Positions 22,761 to 34,446 of a stretch of 64,000 bases of DNA are shown one piece after another. A program made the translations under genes and the position numbers. Origin of the DNA: Oscheius onirici (taxonomy: Eukaryota > Nematoda > Chromadorea > Rhabditida > Rhabditidae); NCBI GenBank assembly GCA_932521025.1, contig OW051470.1, positions 7,178,501 through 7,242,500 on the forward strand, read 5' to 3'. The notes below the pieces were generated by a model. That model was not told the origin of the DNA and searched no databases. It saw only the letters and a list, made by a program, of their open reading frames with translations. Each line of letters starts with the position of its first letter. Within the stretch, counting starts at the first letter, position 1.

Positions 22761-25216
22761 AATTTGGTTCTGTTATGGAAAAAGAGCAGTGAGTCAGCTG
22801 TGCAAACAGTTTCCTCCAGGAGGGAATACAAATATGAAAAAAGTGAGTCTGCGCAGAATCAGCTGACTCAAGGTCAGTTGGAAAGAGAACTGACGTCGCT
22901 CTCTTTTCAATAGACTAATGAATCGGATCAGCTGCCACAAGGGACATTGGATTAGAGGACGAGGAAATTCAAAGCCAATTGGCGTCAGAAAAGAGCAAGA
23001 TTAGCGAAGAATATCTGGATGGAAAAGATTGAAATTCGGGGCTTTCCTCACTTGAATATAAAAAAATTCTAGGAAAACATGACTAACAACGAAGAAAAAA
23101 TATTTGAATGACTGTCCCGTGTGGAATTTCGAATAAATTTCTTGGTAAAAAATATAGTGGAAACTTAAAAACACCACTTATCTCTGTTTTATTGAGTTGA
23201 AAATATAAGATTAAGACTAACATTAAGTTCAATTAAATAATGATCCACCCATATAATTTAAACAAGAGAAGATTTCAAAGTTTATGACAGGATTATGAAA
23301 AATGACAAGTTTTTATGTAAAGGTTTTATGAAAGGCAGTTCTTCAAAAATGCTGGTTTTCAATGTCTATTTGTATGCTCGAAAAATTGGCGGAAAAACTG
23401 AAAGAACACGACATTTTACAGAGGTTAGGGAATGTGAATTAGTGTGGGAATGACTCTCCCCAAGCTGTCACTAACTTTTATACTTTCCCCCAAAAGTACG
23501 GAAAAGTTAGTGTAACGGATTCGAGGAAAAGCCAATTCTTGGGAAAGAGAGGAGTCAGACTGACTGAATAGACTCACACAGACCAATATAAAACAGCTGG
23601 CGCGAAGGCAAACGATCGATATTGCTGGCTCCCGGTTGGTCAGCCACATGCCACACACTCACCTGTTCCTCTCCCGGCCCCCGGAAACTGCCACTTATCA
23701 CGCAATCTTTAAAGATTTTCTAGATTTTTTTCAGAAAAGATTAGAATGGGGTAGAAAATTGAATGAGATATTCTCAGGGAGTCAAATGACACAACTCTTT
23801 TTTGCAGAGGGAATCGGATTATAGCGAGGATGATGTCGAAGGGATTTGCGTCGGCTGGGAGAGAGTCTTGCTCACTCCTTTTTGTGACTAATGACTTCGA
23901 TTCGGCTTGGAAATGGCAGAAGAGAATTTGGTATCTTTTCCACTATCATAGCACACAGGTATCATTAAAACCATGCCACTTCACAGCGAAAGTTGCCGGT
24001 CCATTAACGACTACTCAGGCTCTGCAAAACTGAGGTTTTTGGTATGGCTTTTGATAAAAGTCTGTAAAAGCATATTTGGAACAAAAATTGAGAGTGATCG
24101 TGGGTTGGGAATATTGTTTTTAAAAACTAAAGGGAGACGGAATGCGTTGATCAAAGCAGTAATTTCTTACAATTGAGTATCGGCAGTAGGAAAAATATCA
24201 AATGGTCAACACATTGAAGTGCAGGAAAGTCTATTTCCAAGCACAAAACATGGGATTCCAGCTTACAAGTGATGTTGTGAAAGCTGTTGTTTCCAATCTG
24301 AGCTAAAACGTTCTAGAACAATACTAAGCTGAAATACCACTCCCTCAATCTAACATTTCGACATCAAATGAACTTTCTGACGAATCCAACAGAGAACAAG
24401 AAATTGCAAACATGTTCGTAACGAAAACATTAGATTTAACTGAACTTGCGCATTTTCCCGCTCGTTAATTTGAAAAGGTCTACTTTACAAGATGTGCTAA
24501 ATTCTTGGTCTTTGCTTCCATAAACTCATATCTGAATCATTTCGTAACTCCATTCATTGTGCAACTTGTCGCAAAGAAAAACTTACATCATCGTGATGGG
24601 AAAGAAGGAATCGAAACACATTGTTTTCATTAAAACGTATCGATTAAATACAGTTAGAATAACGCTTGGGAGGGAACCCTTCAGACTGACGAATGGTTCA
24701 CCTCCAGACCTCAGGAGGTGTGTAACTGATGACAATCCAAGCTGGTCATCTTGACCTTTACAGATCCGTCTGCTCAAAAGGATCAATTTCTGAGGAAATA
24801 AGTGAAGGAAAAGCTGCCGGAAAGGAGAGAAACCGATCGATTGATAACGATTAATGTCCTCTATGCCAAAAGAAGGGGGCTGAATAAGCCGTCTTTGACA
24901 CACAGTTCCCACTAAAAGCAGACGGCTTTTTCACACTAAGAAATGGTGTGAGCGGTGTTGAAATGTTGTCAAGACGGATTGGCGGATTTGGAAAAAAGGG
25001 GAGATGATAAGAATGTGAGGGGAAGAGAGCGAGAGCTGTGGCGGAGAGCTGAATGACGACGCCGAGAGAAGGATGAGTCAGGGGAGCGTCTTTGAATGAG
25101 ACAGGACAAACGAAGACTATTGTTAGATACAGGAGACAGTCAGAGACTGGGAGACAGGGGATTTTTCAGAGAGTAAGAAACCGAAATAGAGAAAGGGGCT
25201 GAAAGACAGCTATGAT

Positions 25217-25323
25217 CTGTTCAAAAAGAAGATGGATTACCACAAAATTTCCCCTCACTTAGTACCAATGTCGAAGGGAAGAGCTAAACCCTTACGATAC
25301 TCTCTCTTCTTTTTTGAACAGAC
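25217..25323. repeat. Inverted repeat, about 16-bp arms
   Basis: TCTGTTCAAAAAGAAG near 25217-25232 is mirrored by CTTCTTTTTTGAACAGA ending near 25323, about 75 bases apart. It may be the ends of a small foldback element; the interior shows nothing familiar. Confidence 0.5.
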
Positions 25324-25827
25324 CATACACAGACGGAGGTAAAGGGTCAAAGAGACAGCGATAGAAACCAAAACAAAGTGGAGACAAGGCCAGAGATATC
25401 CGAAGCCGAATGTTCTTCCAAACAGAAAAATTGATGACAAAGTAGCAGACTTGAAGAGTATCAAGGAGTCTACTAGACAGGACAGGGGACAGGCATAAAA
25501 CTGTCTGCAGAGAGTCCAAACGAGTTCAGACAAGTTACCTGGTTTTTCTTACCGTAACAGTTATCTAATTCAAAAGTTACAAAAAGTAACATTTGTTGCA
25601 TCTAATTACTTTCAACAATTATAAAAGACGAGAAAATAGAAACAGAACGAGAGTAGTTGCTAAGTCCAAGAGAGAGGAAGAGATACAGAAGTTCTCTGGG
25701 AAGAGAACAGCTCGACGACCTCATGAGGCATCAGGTCATATTTACAGCCCGGAGGGCAGCTCGAAGCTGATAACTGACACAGAGAGGGCACAAAAAGCCC
25801 AAGAGAGTGTTGTCGACTTCGTTATCT

Positions 25828-25835
25828 CTTCGCAG
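25828..25835 (+). promoter_or_regulatory. Probable spliced-leader acceptor of the nuclear receptor
   Basis: CTCTTCGCAG just before a 13-base leader and the ATG. No upstream coding exon is visible, which fits SL trans-splicing; an ordinary 5' UTR intron is the alternative. Confidence 0.4.
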
Positions 25836-25848
25836 GAAAGCGCGCGCC

Positions 25849-27842
25849 ATGGCCGACGACTCCCGTGGTAGGTTCACTCTCTCCCAATTGTCTGTTTTGT
25901 CCCCTTTGAGCATCAGCTACACCCCGTATCCAAATTTCTCATTTCTTTGCGACAAACTCCTTTTCAGTCTCATCGAGATGTCTCGTCTGTTCAGCTCAAG
26001 CTACAGGCTTTCATTTCGAGGTAAATGGCGCCATTCTTGTCCGAAATTGAAAACTTGTAGGCCCAATCCTGCTCAGCCTGTGCTGCCTACTTTCGACGAA
26101 CTGTCGCCCTGAGGAAGAAGTTTGACTGCATAACGGGCCGAAAAGACTGTGTTATACATTATAGTGAGTTTTTCGGCGAAATTCTCGCAACAGCTGCAGC
26201 CTTATCAGACACAGAAAGACCAAAGGACAAAAGAACATTTTCAGCTATGCATCAGATGTGCCGAGCTTGTCGCTACGAACGGTGTATAGCAGCAGGAATG
26301 AATACAGGTAATTGAGACGATCCTTTCTCTAGAGATTCATACTCTCTTTATCTGTACTTTCAATGAGAGTAGGATATTCCAGCCGGTGTTCAGCCGAAGA
26401 GAACCGCTGTGGAGCAAAAGAGAGCCTTCTGTACAAAGTCGGGACTGAAAAGAAATAAAAGATTCGCCCAGTTGGAACCACAAACCAAAGAAGAGGCTCA
26501 ACAGGCTGCAGATGTGATTGAACTGTCACGAACCTCCTCTCATGAAGATCTTCGGACGAGTCAGAGTTCTCCGATGGAGGAGAAGGTCCTCCCACATTTG
26601 CTGATCCCCGACAGTTGCTATGTTTCCTCTCGAGCGACCAGTTATAACTCTTCGCCAATCCCACCATTCATTAGGCAGGAGTCTCCGGATGTGAGTATGA
26701 GCAAAATTACTGAAAAATTGACCAAGTCTCGAATTTTCCAGACGTAGTTTCGACCAACTCGTAAAACTAAATCTCGACCGTAAAGAGTGCAGGAAGAAAA
26801 TAACTTTTAGATCCTTTCGATTCTCGTCAGAGAAGAGATGCGCCTGGGAGAGAGGCGAAGAATTCTGTTCTGCGAACGTCCCGTAGAGAAGCTGCTAGGT
26901 CAAAGTCATCACTGTGTACGCTCTCCGTTCGAAAGAAATAACTAGATAAAGTTTAGCCTTATACACCTCAAGACATTCGACCACTCTCTTTCCGAGCCTT
27001 CAGGAAAAGCATCCGAACTCATATTCTTTTGATCTACGAGTGGCTGCAAGCTTGGCCAGAGTACCATACACTCCCGAATCCCGATAAGGTCAGTTCGTAG
27101 GACATGGGTGAACTTTGTCCATTTGCAGGTATCATTCTTGCGGAAATGCGTCCTGTTTCACACGATCCTTGACCCCGTCTACATTTCGATCCAGATAGGC
27201 TATCCGGACAAGTTTGTCATGCAAAATGGAGGCTATGTGTCATGTCTGGAAAATTGTGAAGACGGTTGGCAAGACGAGAAGGAAATCAGCGGGGAGATCA
27301 AGAAACAGTACGAGGATTTCTTTTCCTAATGAAATGGAGTTTTAGCATTTACCAGCCTCTCTTGAAGAAAATAATGGCCGAGATTATTCCTCCTTGGATT
27401 GATCTCCAACTCTCTTTCGATGAATTTGTCGCTTTGAAGGCCTTTGTCAGCTTTCAAGGATCCATTCCGAACGCGTCATTGGAAGGAAGGAATGCAATGA
27501 GACGACTACTGGACAGTCTCGCCCAGTCCCTTCACAGATACTATATCGAGGTTTGTTTTGGGACGTTTGATCATATACCAACACATATTCGGGCAGCATG
27601 AATACAGAAAACTAAAAACTTTCAGAATCAACTGCCAGCAGCTGAAAGAATGGGATCAATCATTCTCCTACTCAGTTCCATTTTTGTAAGTCAGTTCTTT
27701 GCTCAAAAATATAAAAGTTCAGTCAACGGGGCTTGACTTCGTTGAGAGCCACAGACAGATAGAGTTCTTTGACCTCTGGCAGCTGGACTCGCTGGTCTTC
27801 CAGTTTTTGAATCTGGACACAATTATGACAAATACTCTGTAA
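25849..27842 (+). CDS. Nuclear hormone receptor (nematode supplementary NR family)
   Basis: Ligand-type transcription factor. Eleven exons in phase: 25849-25867, 25968-26020, 26061-26163, 26245-26307, 26383-26690, 26811-26915, 26957-27088, 27129-27307, 27346-27550, 27626-27685, 27723-27842. The DNA-binding domain starts almost at the N-terminus: RCLVCSAQATGFHFEAQSC, P-box CSACAAYFRR, then CITGRKDC and MCRACRYERCIAAGM, giving two C4 zinc fingers. The P-box is of the CxACAAFFRR type found in the HNF4-derived nematode expansion. A Ser/Pro-rich hinge follows, then a ligand-binding domain: ERRRILFCERPVEKLL, LSFRAFRKSIRTHILLIYEW, VSFLRKCVLFHTILDP, QPLLKKIMAEIIPPW, FVALKAFVSF, ending LDTIMTNTL. An acceptor (CTTCGCAG, 25835) 13 bases before the ATG suggests trans-splicing. 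AATAAA overlaps the stop (27841-27846). The specific receptor cannot be named. Confidence 0.92.
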
Positions 27843-27846
27843 TAAA
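27841..27846 (+). terminator. Poly(A) signal of the nuclear receptor gene
   Basis: AATAAA overlapping the TAA stop; the convergent minus-strand gene ends only 16 bases away at 27858. Confidence 0.6.
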
Positions 27847-27857
27847 GACGTGTTTAC

Positions 27858-29945
27858 TCAAACAAGGATCTGACAGTGTTGATTGATCTCGGCCAGTCGA
27901 GCCTTCAGCAATCGAGCACGTCTTCGGGTAGTAGCTTCCGGTCTGATTTCCAAAGCGCGTTCGGCTCTGTCAACCAGAAGAGCAGCTCTCATTATCAGCT
28001 CCGGGTCAAAGTTTTTGCTCTCAGCCAAGAGAGTGGCTGTTTTTTCCGCAACTTGAAGAAGTGAAAGATCATCCGGAGGGAGAGTCTTCTCAGCTCTTTG
28101 GAGAAGACTACTGTACTGGTCGACTGCTCGACGATAGAGCACCTCTCGGTCACGGGGATCTGAACTTTACTGTCACTGAAATGACTTTCTCTCTCTGTTC
28201 CTGTTTTTTTTGTGAGTTTAGGTTACTCTATCTCTGTACCTTTCAAAATCCTCGCATGGAACCAGAAAGCATCAGCCAGACAAATTGAATGAGCCAGAGA
28301 GGTATAGGCACCCGGAGAAACTCTGACCCCCTCCAGAATTCTCTCATAGGCCGCGTACTCTTGGTTCAGTTGGATTCGAAGATCTTCAACCTCGACGTCA
28401 GATAGAAGCCGCCGGTACATTTTATCCTCAAGCGGTTGCACTGTGGTGCAGTGGAATGTCTTGAGAACAAACAGATCCGGCCAGTCTAGATTCATTTGAT
28501 AAGCATGACAATGGAAACTTACCTAGAACTTGGCCAGTCTCCACCTTCTCCCTGACTATCGCTACCAGATGAGGCTGATTTGGATCAGTTGGTCCTGAAA
28601 ATTAGTTCAAAGATGTTACAAGGACCAACTTTTCGAAAAATCTTCTCTTGGAGGAAACTCTGGCTGCCAGGTTCTGGATGTTGTCCAGCTTTTCGGCTTC
28701 ACTTCGTTCGTTTTTGAGTCGTCCAACTTGAGCAGTCCTTGGACATCTTTCAGTTCAGCAAAGAGACTGGTTCCCGTAGAGGCATTGCTCCTGAACGCGG
28801 TGAAAATAAATCTTCGATTCGTACGTGGTAGTGGCATTAGAGACTTCTCGAGTCAATGGTCTTTTGACTATTTCCTTCTTCTCTTCCTCCCTTCTCAGAC
28901 TCAGTTTTTCCCTCGTGTCCGCCACTGAGAAGAGCTGTCGAAGAGAGACGTAGATTGTCTGCAATCTGTTGTGTTCTCGCTGCCCCCTAAGGAGGCACCT
29001 TGTCATCGGCCGACATCTTCATGAGGCTATCGAAACAAGCATCTCGAGGAGGCTCCGAAGTGACCTCAACATGGCCACCCGAAGGGAATTCCCTCTTGGC
29101 CAAATCTACCAAGAAGTCTTCAACATCTTCTCTCTGTTTTGTTATTTTTGTTGAAAAGAAGGAGGAAAACAAACATTGAGAGCATTTCGAATAGCCTGTT
29201 CCTGGGGGAGATTCGTGTCGTGGGTCACGTCACAAATTGAAACCTTTTTTCGACTTCGGGGAGACGAGTCTGCAAAGGATACTTTCGAAATGGAACCAGA
29301 CAAACAAGAGCATGCTGGCTTGTAAATCTTTTCGATATTTTTAGTGACTGAGAAAGAGACAAGTTAGAAAGATGCTGACGCTTTTGGATTTTCAATGGCA
29401 CAGATACAGATGACGTTTTCAGGTTGGAGAGAATTGAGAGAAAGAGGCAGAATATCCTGCATCGAACAAAACCTTGACTCCTAAGAATAGATCTGGGCGA
29501 AAACGAAGAAGTCGAATTCGAAGAAGGACTAGTTTGTTGTAAGAGTACCGGTGGAGCTGATTGGATTATAGGGATGTCTCTGGCTATTTCGGCATATTCT
29601 GGATCTCTGAATACTGACCATTATTCGCTTTATTCAGAGCTTTGCAGTGTAAGTGAAGAATACGCGCCAAGAGGTTGAAAAATTCTAACCTAGGCGGCAG
29701 AGCGTAGCGTCTATGCTCTCGCTTCCTCTCCTCGTCAAGAAAGTCATATTGGGGAAAGGTGTTGAAGATCCTCCTATAAGTTGCGCCCCATTGACTTCTT
29801 GGAGGAGCATAGCCGAATTGAGACTTTTCTGAAACGACCTTCAATCTCTCAGTGGCTCCCAGCGGGGGATTTGCTTTAATCTTAGAGAGACGACCGGAAG
29901 AGGGAAGAACTCACCATCGAAGGACAGGGTCATGTCTCGCGAATC
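27858..29945 (-). CDS. Helical, charged protein of unknown function
   Basis: Multi-exon minus-strand gene ending at 27858, not recognised. Firm exons: the C-terminal one (DREVLYRRAVDQYSSLLQ ... ARLAEINQHCQILV), the previous one (DWPDLFVLKTFHCTTVQ, MYRRLLSDVEVEDLRIQL, QEYAAYERILEGVRVSPG, SICLADAFWFHARILK), a short GPTDPNQPHLVAIVREKV exon, a charged coiled-coil part (EKLSLRREEEKKEIVKR; LKNERSEAEKLDNIQNL) and upstream exons with EDFLVDLAKREFPSGG, a Ser-rich linker, and FGYAPPRSQWGATYRRIFN. Splicing around 28750-28860 is ambiguous, since two frames stay open. The C-terminal third is entirely helical, with repeats of about 34 residues that could be TPR- or MIT-like, but I would not name it. The start is near or above 29930 and is not resolved. 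Confidence 0.6.
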
Positions 29946-31583
29946 AAACAAATTCGGAGAGACGACGAGAGTTTACGATCAGCAAACTTTGGAACACAAA
30001 GATGTGTCAGCAAGCTCTGTTTGTATTGATCTGAATGTGAAGAGGTGAAAGAATCACTTTTTGGGGCTTGTTCCTTCCCTGATGGAATTAGCAACAGCAA
30101 GTGATACACTGCAGACGCCTGGTCGATCATCAAACATCGTCGAGAATAGACGAGTGAGATCAAAGCGGGATCAGTGAACAAGGGTCAGAAGATGGTATCA
30201 AGTTCGACAGCTAAAGAGATATTAGACAGTAAGTTGACAGGACACCACAAATTAGAATGTACTTTTCTATGAGACTAGTTTAACTTGTTTCTGGTACTTT
30301 CGTAGTTGAACTGGATTTGTTTGGAGGGAACACGACGGGCCTGAACAACTTGAATATGTAACAAGTACTCGTCATTTTACAGTTTGATATGGTCCGGTTT
30401 TGAGCTATTTTTCAAGTCTTCCGAGTGTGGACAAAAAGAATTCCCTTTACAATGACTAGAACGATGAGATCCTTCACAGTTTTTCCACAGATACTTAACA
30501 AGCACTATCAGTTGAAATCGGTGTTGCTGTGTTTTGATCACATACTCTGTCGTTCTTATGATTTCCTTTAGTTCGGCCCATTGTTCACTCATTATAACGT
30601 AAAGCCACAACTTTCAAACCGCCACAACGAATTGCCTGGAAAGGCATTCGATGATGTCTTCCTGGTTCAGAACAGCTGATTGCGAGAAATTTCTTGTGTA
30701 GTTTCACAAGGCTTTGTTTAGAAAATAAAAAAACTCATCAGACAATGCTTTATTCTCTACCGGTCCCGGTTTCAATGAGAATCAAGCAGTGAAGTCTAAT
30801 ATAAAAGAGAATTCTTTAATAAGTCTTTCAATAATGTCACACCCTCCCTTTTCCTCTATCTCCATTTTTGAAAGCTACCAAAGCACTCGAAAAGGTAACT
30901 ACAGAAATCCCAAACTGACTAATTGCCCTTGTTTCTAAGTTTTGTTTTCTATAACAAAACATACTCTCAATTAGCTACAGAGACTTGAGTTGATTATAAA
31001 ACAGCTCTGGAGACTAAATGTTCTTTTCCCGAAAAACTTTCATCCCCAAAAGTCGTTTGATTAATAAGGCTTTTACTTTCAGACGTTTAGAATGTCACGT
31101 TCCAGTCCATCACTCCCGTGAGACTGTTCAAAAATATTTATGGCTTCTTTTCTCAGTCTGGTCTCTCTTTCTGTTTTTGACTCTAGCCTTACCCCTCCAA
31201 ACTGCAAAAGCCTGTGTCCTATGACGTGAGAAGGATCGTTTTCATCACCTCCCCTGGGAAGAATTTGGAACTCTGGAATCCGTTTTTAGGCTCTCTCTGC
31301 CCACATTCTCCAGACAAAATTAGGGTTTTCAGTTTGGTTCCCTTCTGACGCCCCGCCCACAATCTTCGTCTTCCTCTCTCTGCGATCAAACCAGCCCCAT
31401 ATAGCGCAGAATCGATCACTAACCGTCTCTAATTTACGACTTGACACCCGCATCTTTTGCACATTTCACTACTTTTTGTCAACCAGATGTTTTCTTGTTA
31501 AACCAGATGTTTCTTCAGATTTCGGCCCTTGAATTCTTGTAGTCTGATAGAGAAGATGAGCCGGTAGACGGCATGGTCTCTGC
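29946..31583. other. Intergenic, nothing recognised
   Basis: About 1.6 kb between two divergent genes. It is moderately AT-rich, with short open frames only. It presumably holds the promoter of the cytokine gene starting at 31584. Confidence 0.4.
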
Positions 31584-34298
31584 ATGCGTCTTCCTCTCTT
31601 CCTACTCCTGCTCTTGGCCGCCATGACCGCCTCCGCTTTTGAGTCTGACGGCATCGTCGACGACGAGGAACAAGCCTCAACCAGCACAGGTTTGTAGATA
31701 TTTGAACTTTCATAAAGTTCCTATGCTGAGAGAGAATGTTTTGTTTGTTCATCGCTGTTTATTATCATTTGGTTTCTGTTCCAAGCACTATTCCCCTAAC
31801 AGTTGTGACAATTTTTGGCGAGAACATGTAAAAAGGTTCCGCGTTGAGTTCAAATTGTTCTTCGACTCTTCTTCTTTTCGCTCTGATAACGAGAAAAATG
31901 AAAAGACAAACTATACGGCTATTTTGGACGAGAAAGTAACAACATAGAGTTTAAGAAAATTACTTACCAGTCTCGAAACATTTCGCTAGGGATCCTTCGA
32001 AAACGACTACCAATGTTCTCCTTCCTTCAGACACTGATTGTGAACTTGGACTTATTAATTGGGTTTACTTGTCGTATCTAGTCTAACCTCGAGCATTGCA
32101 AAACCAGTCTAGATTTATCCATAGATGTACTTTCTAAAAAAATGGCTTCAAACACAGTCAAGGTTGGAATAGATCTAGCATGGTATCGACAGGAAATACT
32201 ATTCAGTTTTCGAAGATAAGACATCTCACGACAACGCCTTGACACGAATAGTATATGTTGCAAAACTTTGACCTTTACAGCTTCCCCCTTCGACTGCTTT
32301 TTGATCATTTCTCCCCCCCCCCCTTCCTTTTGCACACGATCCGTCGGCCCGATTGTTTTGATCGACAGGATTTGGTCGCTGATTTGAAATCAATCCACAA
32401 CAGCCTAATTCGAAGCGCTTTCTTTCTTCGGGGGACCATGCCCTCTTGATACTATAGACTGACTGGAACAGGTTTCTAATTGGTTCCGTGGGCTTATTAC
32501 AAAGAGACAAAAGACTAATTCTGGTTCTTGAACCCCGTGATTTTCAGCAACTACCGCGTTGAATGGAGCTGCCCGTCTTCGACTCCGAGCTCATAGACAT
32601 CGTCATAAACATCGCTCAAACCAGGTGGACGAACTGTTCGAGATGATAACAGAGGATGCCAGAAAAGAGAAGACGAAGAGGAAAAAGGTACGAACGAGCG
32701 GAACGCGCCAGAACTTTTTTTCGTCCCGGAAAAAAGATTAATTGTCATTGACGCGAGTCGGGTCCACACGAGCAGACACCTCTGATTTACTGGTTTTGTT
32801 CTTTCCTAACCGCTTGTCAGATGTTTTCCTGAAGCGTCTTTCGATGAAAAGCCGCAACGCCAATGATTTGGAAAAGACACGATCGAATTGTTTTCGTTTC
32901 TCTTTAACAGCGCAGGAATTTATCACGTGTACTTCAAATCAAAGAGAGTGAGAATTGCTAAGGAATGTTCACGGTTGAAAGAGGTGAAAAAAGCAGCGAG
33001 AGGGTCAAGGAATACCAGTCAGCATGGTTCAATGATCTTTTGACTGATGAGACAATATTTTAAAGGAAGGGGATGATAACCGAAGAATCACGGTAAAGGG
33101 ACGACAAGAAACATCTCGTGTCAATTTCGACAGTAACCTAAAGTTATTTATCCTCGACTTGTCAAAATTTAATAAGTCCACTTTGGGAAAATATCTCGAT
33201 CGAGAATGTTGTCTCTTTACAACTGAAAACCTATAGAACATCTTCTTTTGCGTATCAGTCTGGTTGTTCAGCTAAGTGAAACACAATACTCTTTACAGTC
33301 TTCTTTTTGGTCGGAGCAAATGCTTATTCGTCTAATTTAGTTCACAGTATTCATGTGTTAATAATTAGTTTATAGCAAAGTTGTTTGGCACTTCCTTGAT
33401 ATAATTCCAACATCATCAATTCGTATTCTTGTTTTGTCCAACTTCTTTCCCATAGTACACTTTCTAATTTGGTTCCTATCAATCAGGCCTGGAATTCGAA
33501 CCTGAGTCACCTATCACAAGGTCCCCTTCAATTTTCTACCTGAATCCTCACAGAAACATTCAAAATGAGGAGAACTGATTGACTTCCGGGCACAGTCCGC
33601 AACCTCGACTGAAACCGGACGAATCTGTCAAAGTGAGAGAGAATCGAAATGTTGCCATCCGTAATGGACCGTTCCACTCTCCTAATCTCTTCAAATGAAA
33701 GCCTGATGAACTTTCAAGGACCACCTGCAGCCCAGAGGGACATGCATCATTGAGCTGTGTTTGCTCGCAACATATCAATCTATTGTCAAGAATTCTCCCC
33801 CTGTTGTCTGGTCGTAAATCTGTACACTCTTCTTTCAGAATCTCGCATCTTCGCGTCGAGAGAAGAATGAGCCACTTTGTGCCACTGAGCGCAAAGCGAG
33901 GGAGTTGAACAGTCCAACCGAGGAGTTCGATCCGCCGTTCATAGTCGAGATTCGATGCAAGAAGCTGGCTATATATGAAAGGGGCGAGACGAACAAACTT
34001 GAGGATCAGGTCAGTTCATCCATGAAAGTCTCAAGTGCTGCCAAAAGACGTTAACAGTCCATAGCTTGTGACAGATGGCCCCCGTCGACGCCCTGTCCGG
34101 CGCCAATCAAAGGGACTAAAAACCGTCTTCCAGACTTGTGTTCACGGCCTACTTCGATGTGTTCAACGCTATTCCGAGGTTCGCGTCTCACGACGGTCAC
34201 ACGACTCCTCCCATTGGATTCCCTCCACGGTCAGAGACGTTCCGATGGGCTGCGAATGTATGTGGCCGGTGGAGAGATACGGCCATCAAGAGCTCTAG
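31584..34298 (+). CDS. IL-17-like secreted cytokine
   Basis: Four exons in phase: 31584-31689, 32548-32687, 33839-34009, 34065-34298. The N-terminus has a strong signal peptide (MRLPLFLLLLLAAMTASA), then an acidic stretch and a His/Arg-rich pro-region (RAHRHRHKHRSNQ) with basic clusters (KEKTKRKK). The mature part carries the IL-17 pattern: FDPPFIVEIRCKK, comparable to the RYP.x.WEARC segment of IL-17A, and further on STVRDVPMGCECMWP, which matches the terminal VPVGCTC-P motif of IL-17 proteins; LRCVQRYSEVRVSRR between them fits the paired strand. Six or so cysteines lie in a cystine-knot order. C. elegans ILC-17.1 is a known neuromodulatory relative. The last acceptor (CCATAG at 34064) was chosen because it alone keeps this frame. 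Introns 1 and 2 are unusually long (858 and 1151 nt). A Trunk- or Spatzle-type cystine knot is the alternative. Confidence 0.72.
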
Positions 34299-34328
34299 CT
34301 TCCAATAGTACAATTTCACGGGTCATTC

Positions 34329-34334
34329 AATAAA
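34329..34334 (+). terminator. Poly(A) signal of the IL-17-like gene
   Basis: AATAAA 31 bases after the stop codon. Confidence 0.55.
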
Positions 34335-34446
34335 TAGAGTTTTATGCTGAATTCGTCAGTCCTCATTCTTCAGCCAAAAAGTTGACTGATAATTTGTGGC
34401 GAAAGAATCCAGGTTTATGTACAGACAATTAAGATATGAAACACAA

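Larger units (their letters stand above)
22761..25848. other. Large gene-poor stretch
   Basis: About 3 kb, AT-rich from 22.95 to 24.6 kb. No convincing gene. An open minus-strand frame at 25255-25533 (92 codons) has a hydrophobic run (CLHFVLVSIAVSLTLYLRLC) and a basic end, but no splice context or homology. A hairpin-prone CACCTCCAGACCTCAGGAGGTG lies near 24700. The nuclear receptor promoter must be in the last part. Confidence 0.4.

Noticed and set aside
24690-24730. CACCTCCAGACCTCAGGAGGTG hairpin, considered as a small RNA gene
   Set aside because: The stem is short and the surroundings show neither a promoter nor a precursor-like fold.
25255-25533. 92-codon frame with a hydrophobic run
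   Set aside because: Hydrophobic content is explained by the pyrimidine-rich strand; no splice sites, start or homology support a gene.
32313-32323. Run of C in the first intron of the IL-17-like gene
   Set aside because: A short homopolymer with no wider repeat; not a microsatellite of note.
33480-33560. B-box-like GGTTCGAATTC on the minus strand, possible tRNA
   Set aside because: The flanking bases do not form the T-arm or acceptor stem, and no A box lies at the right distance.
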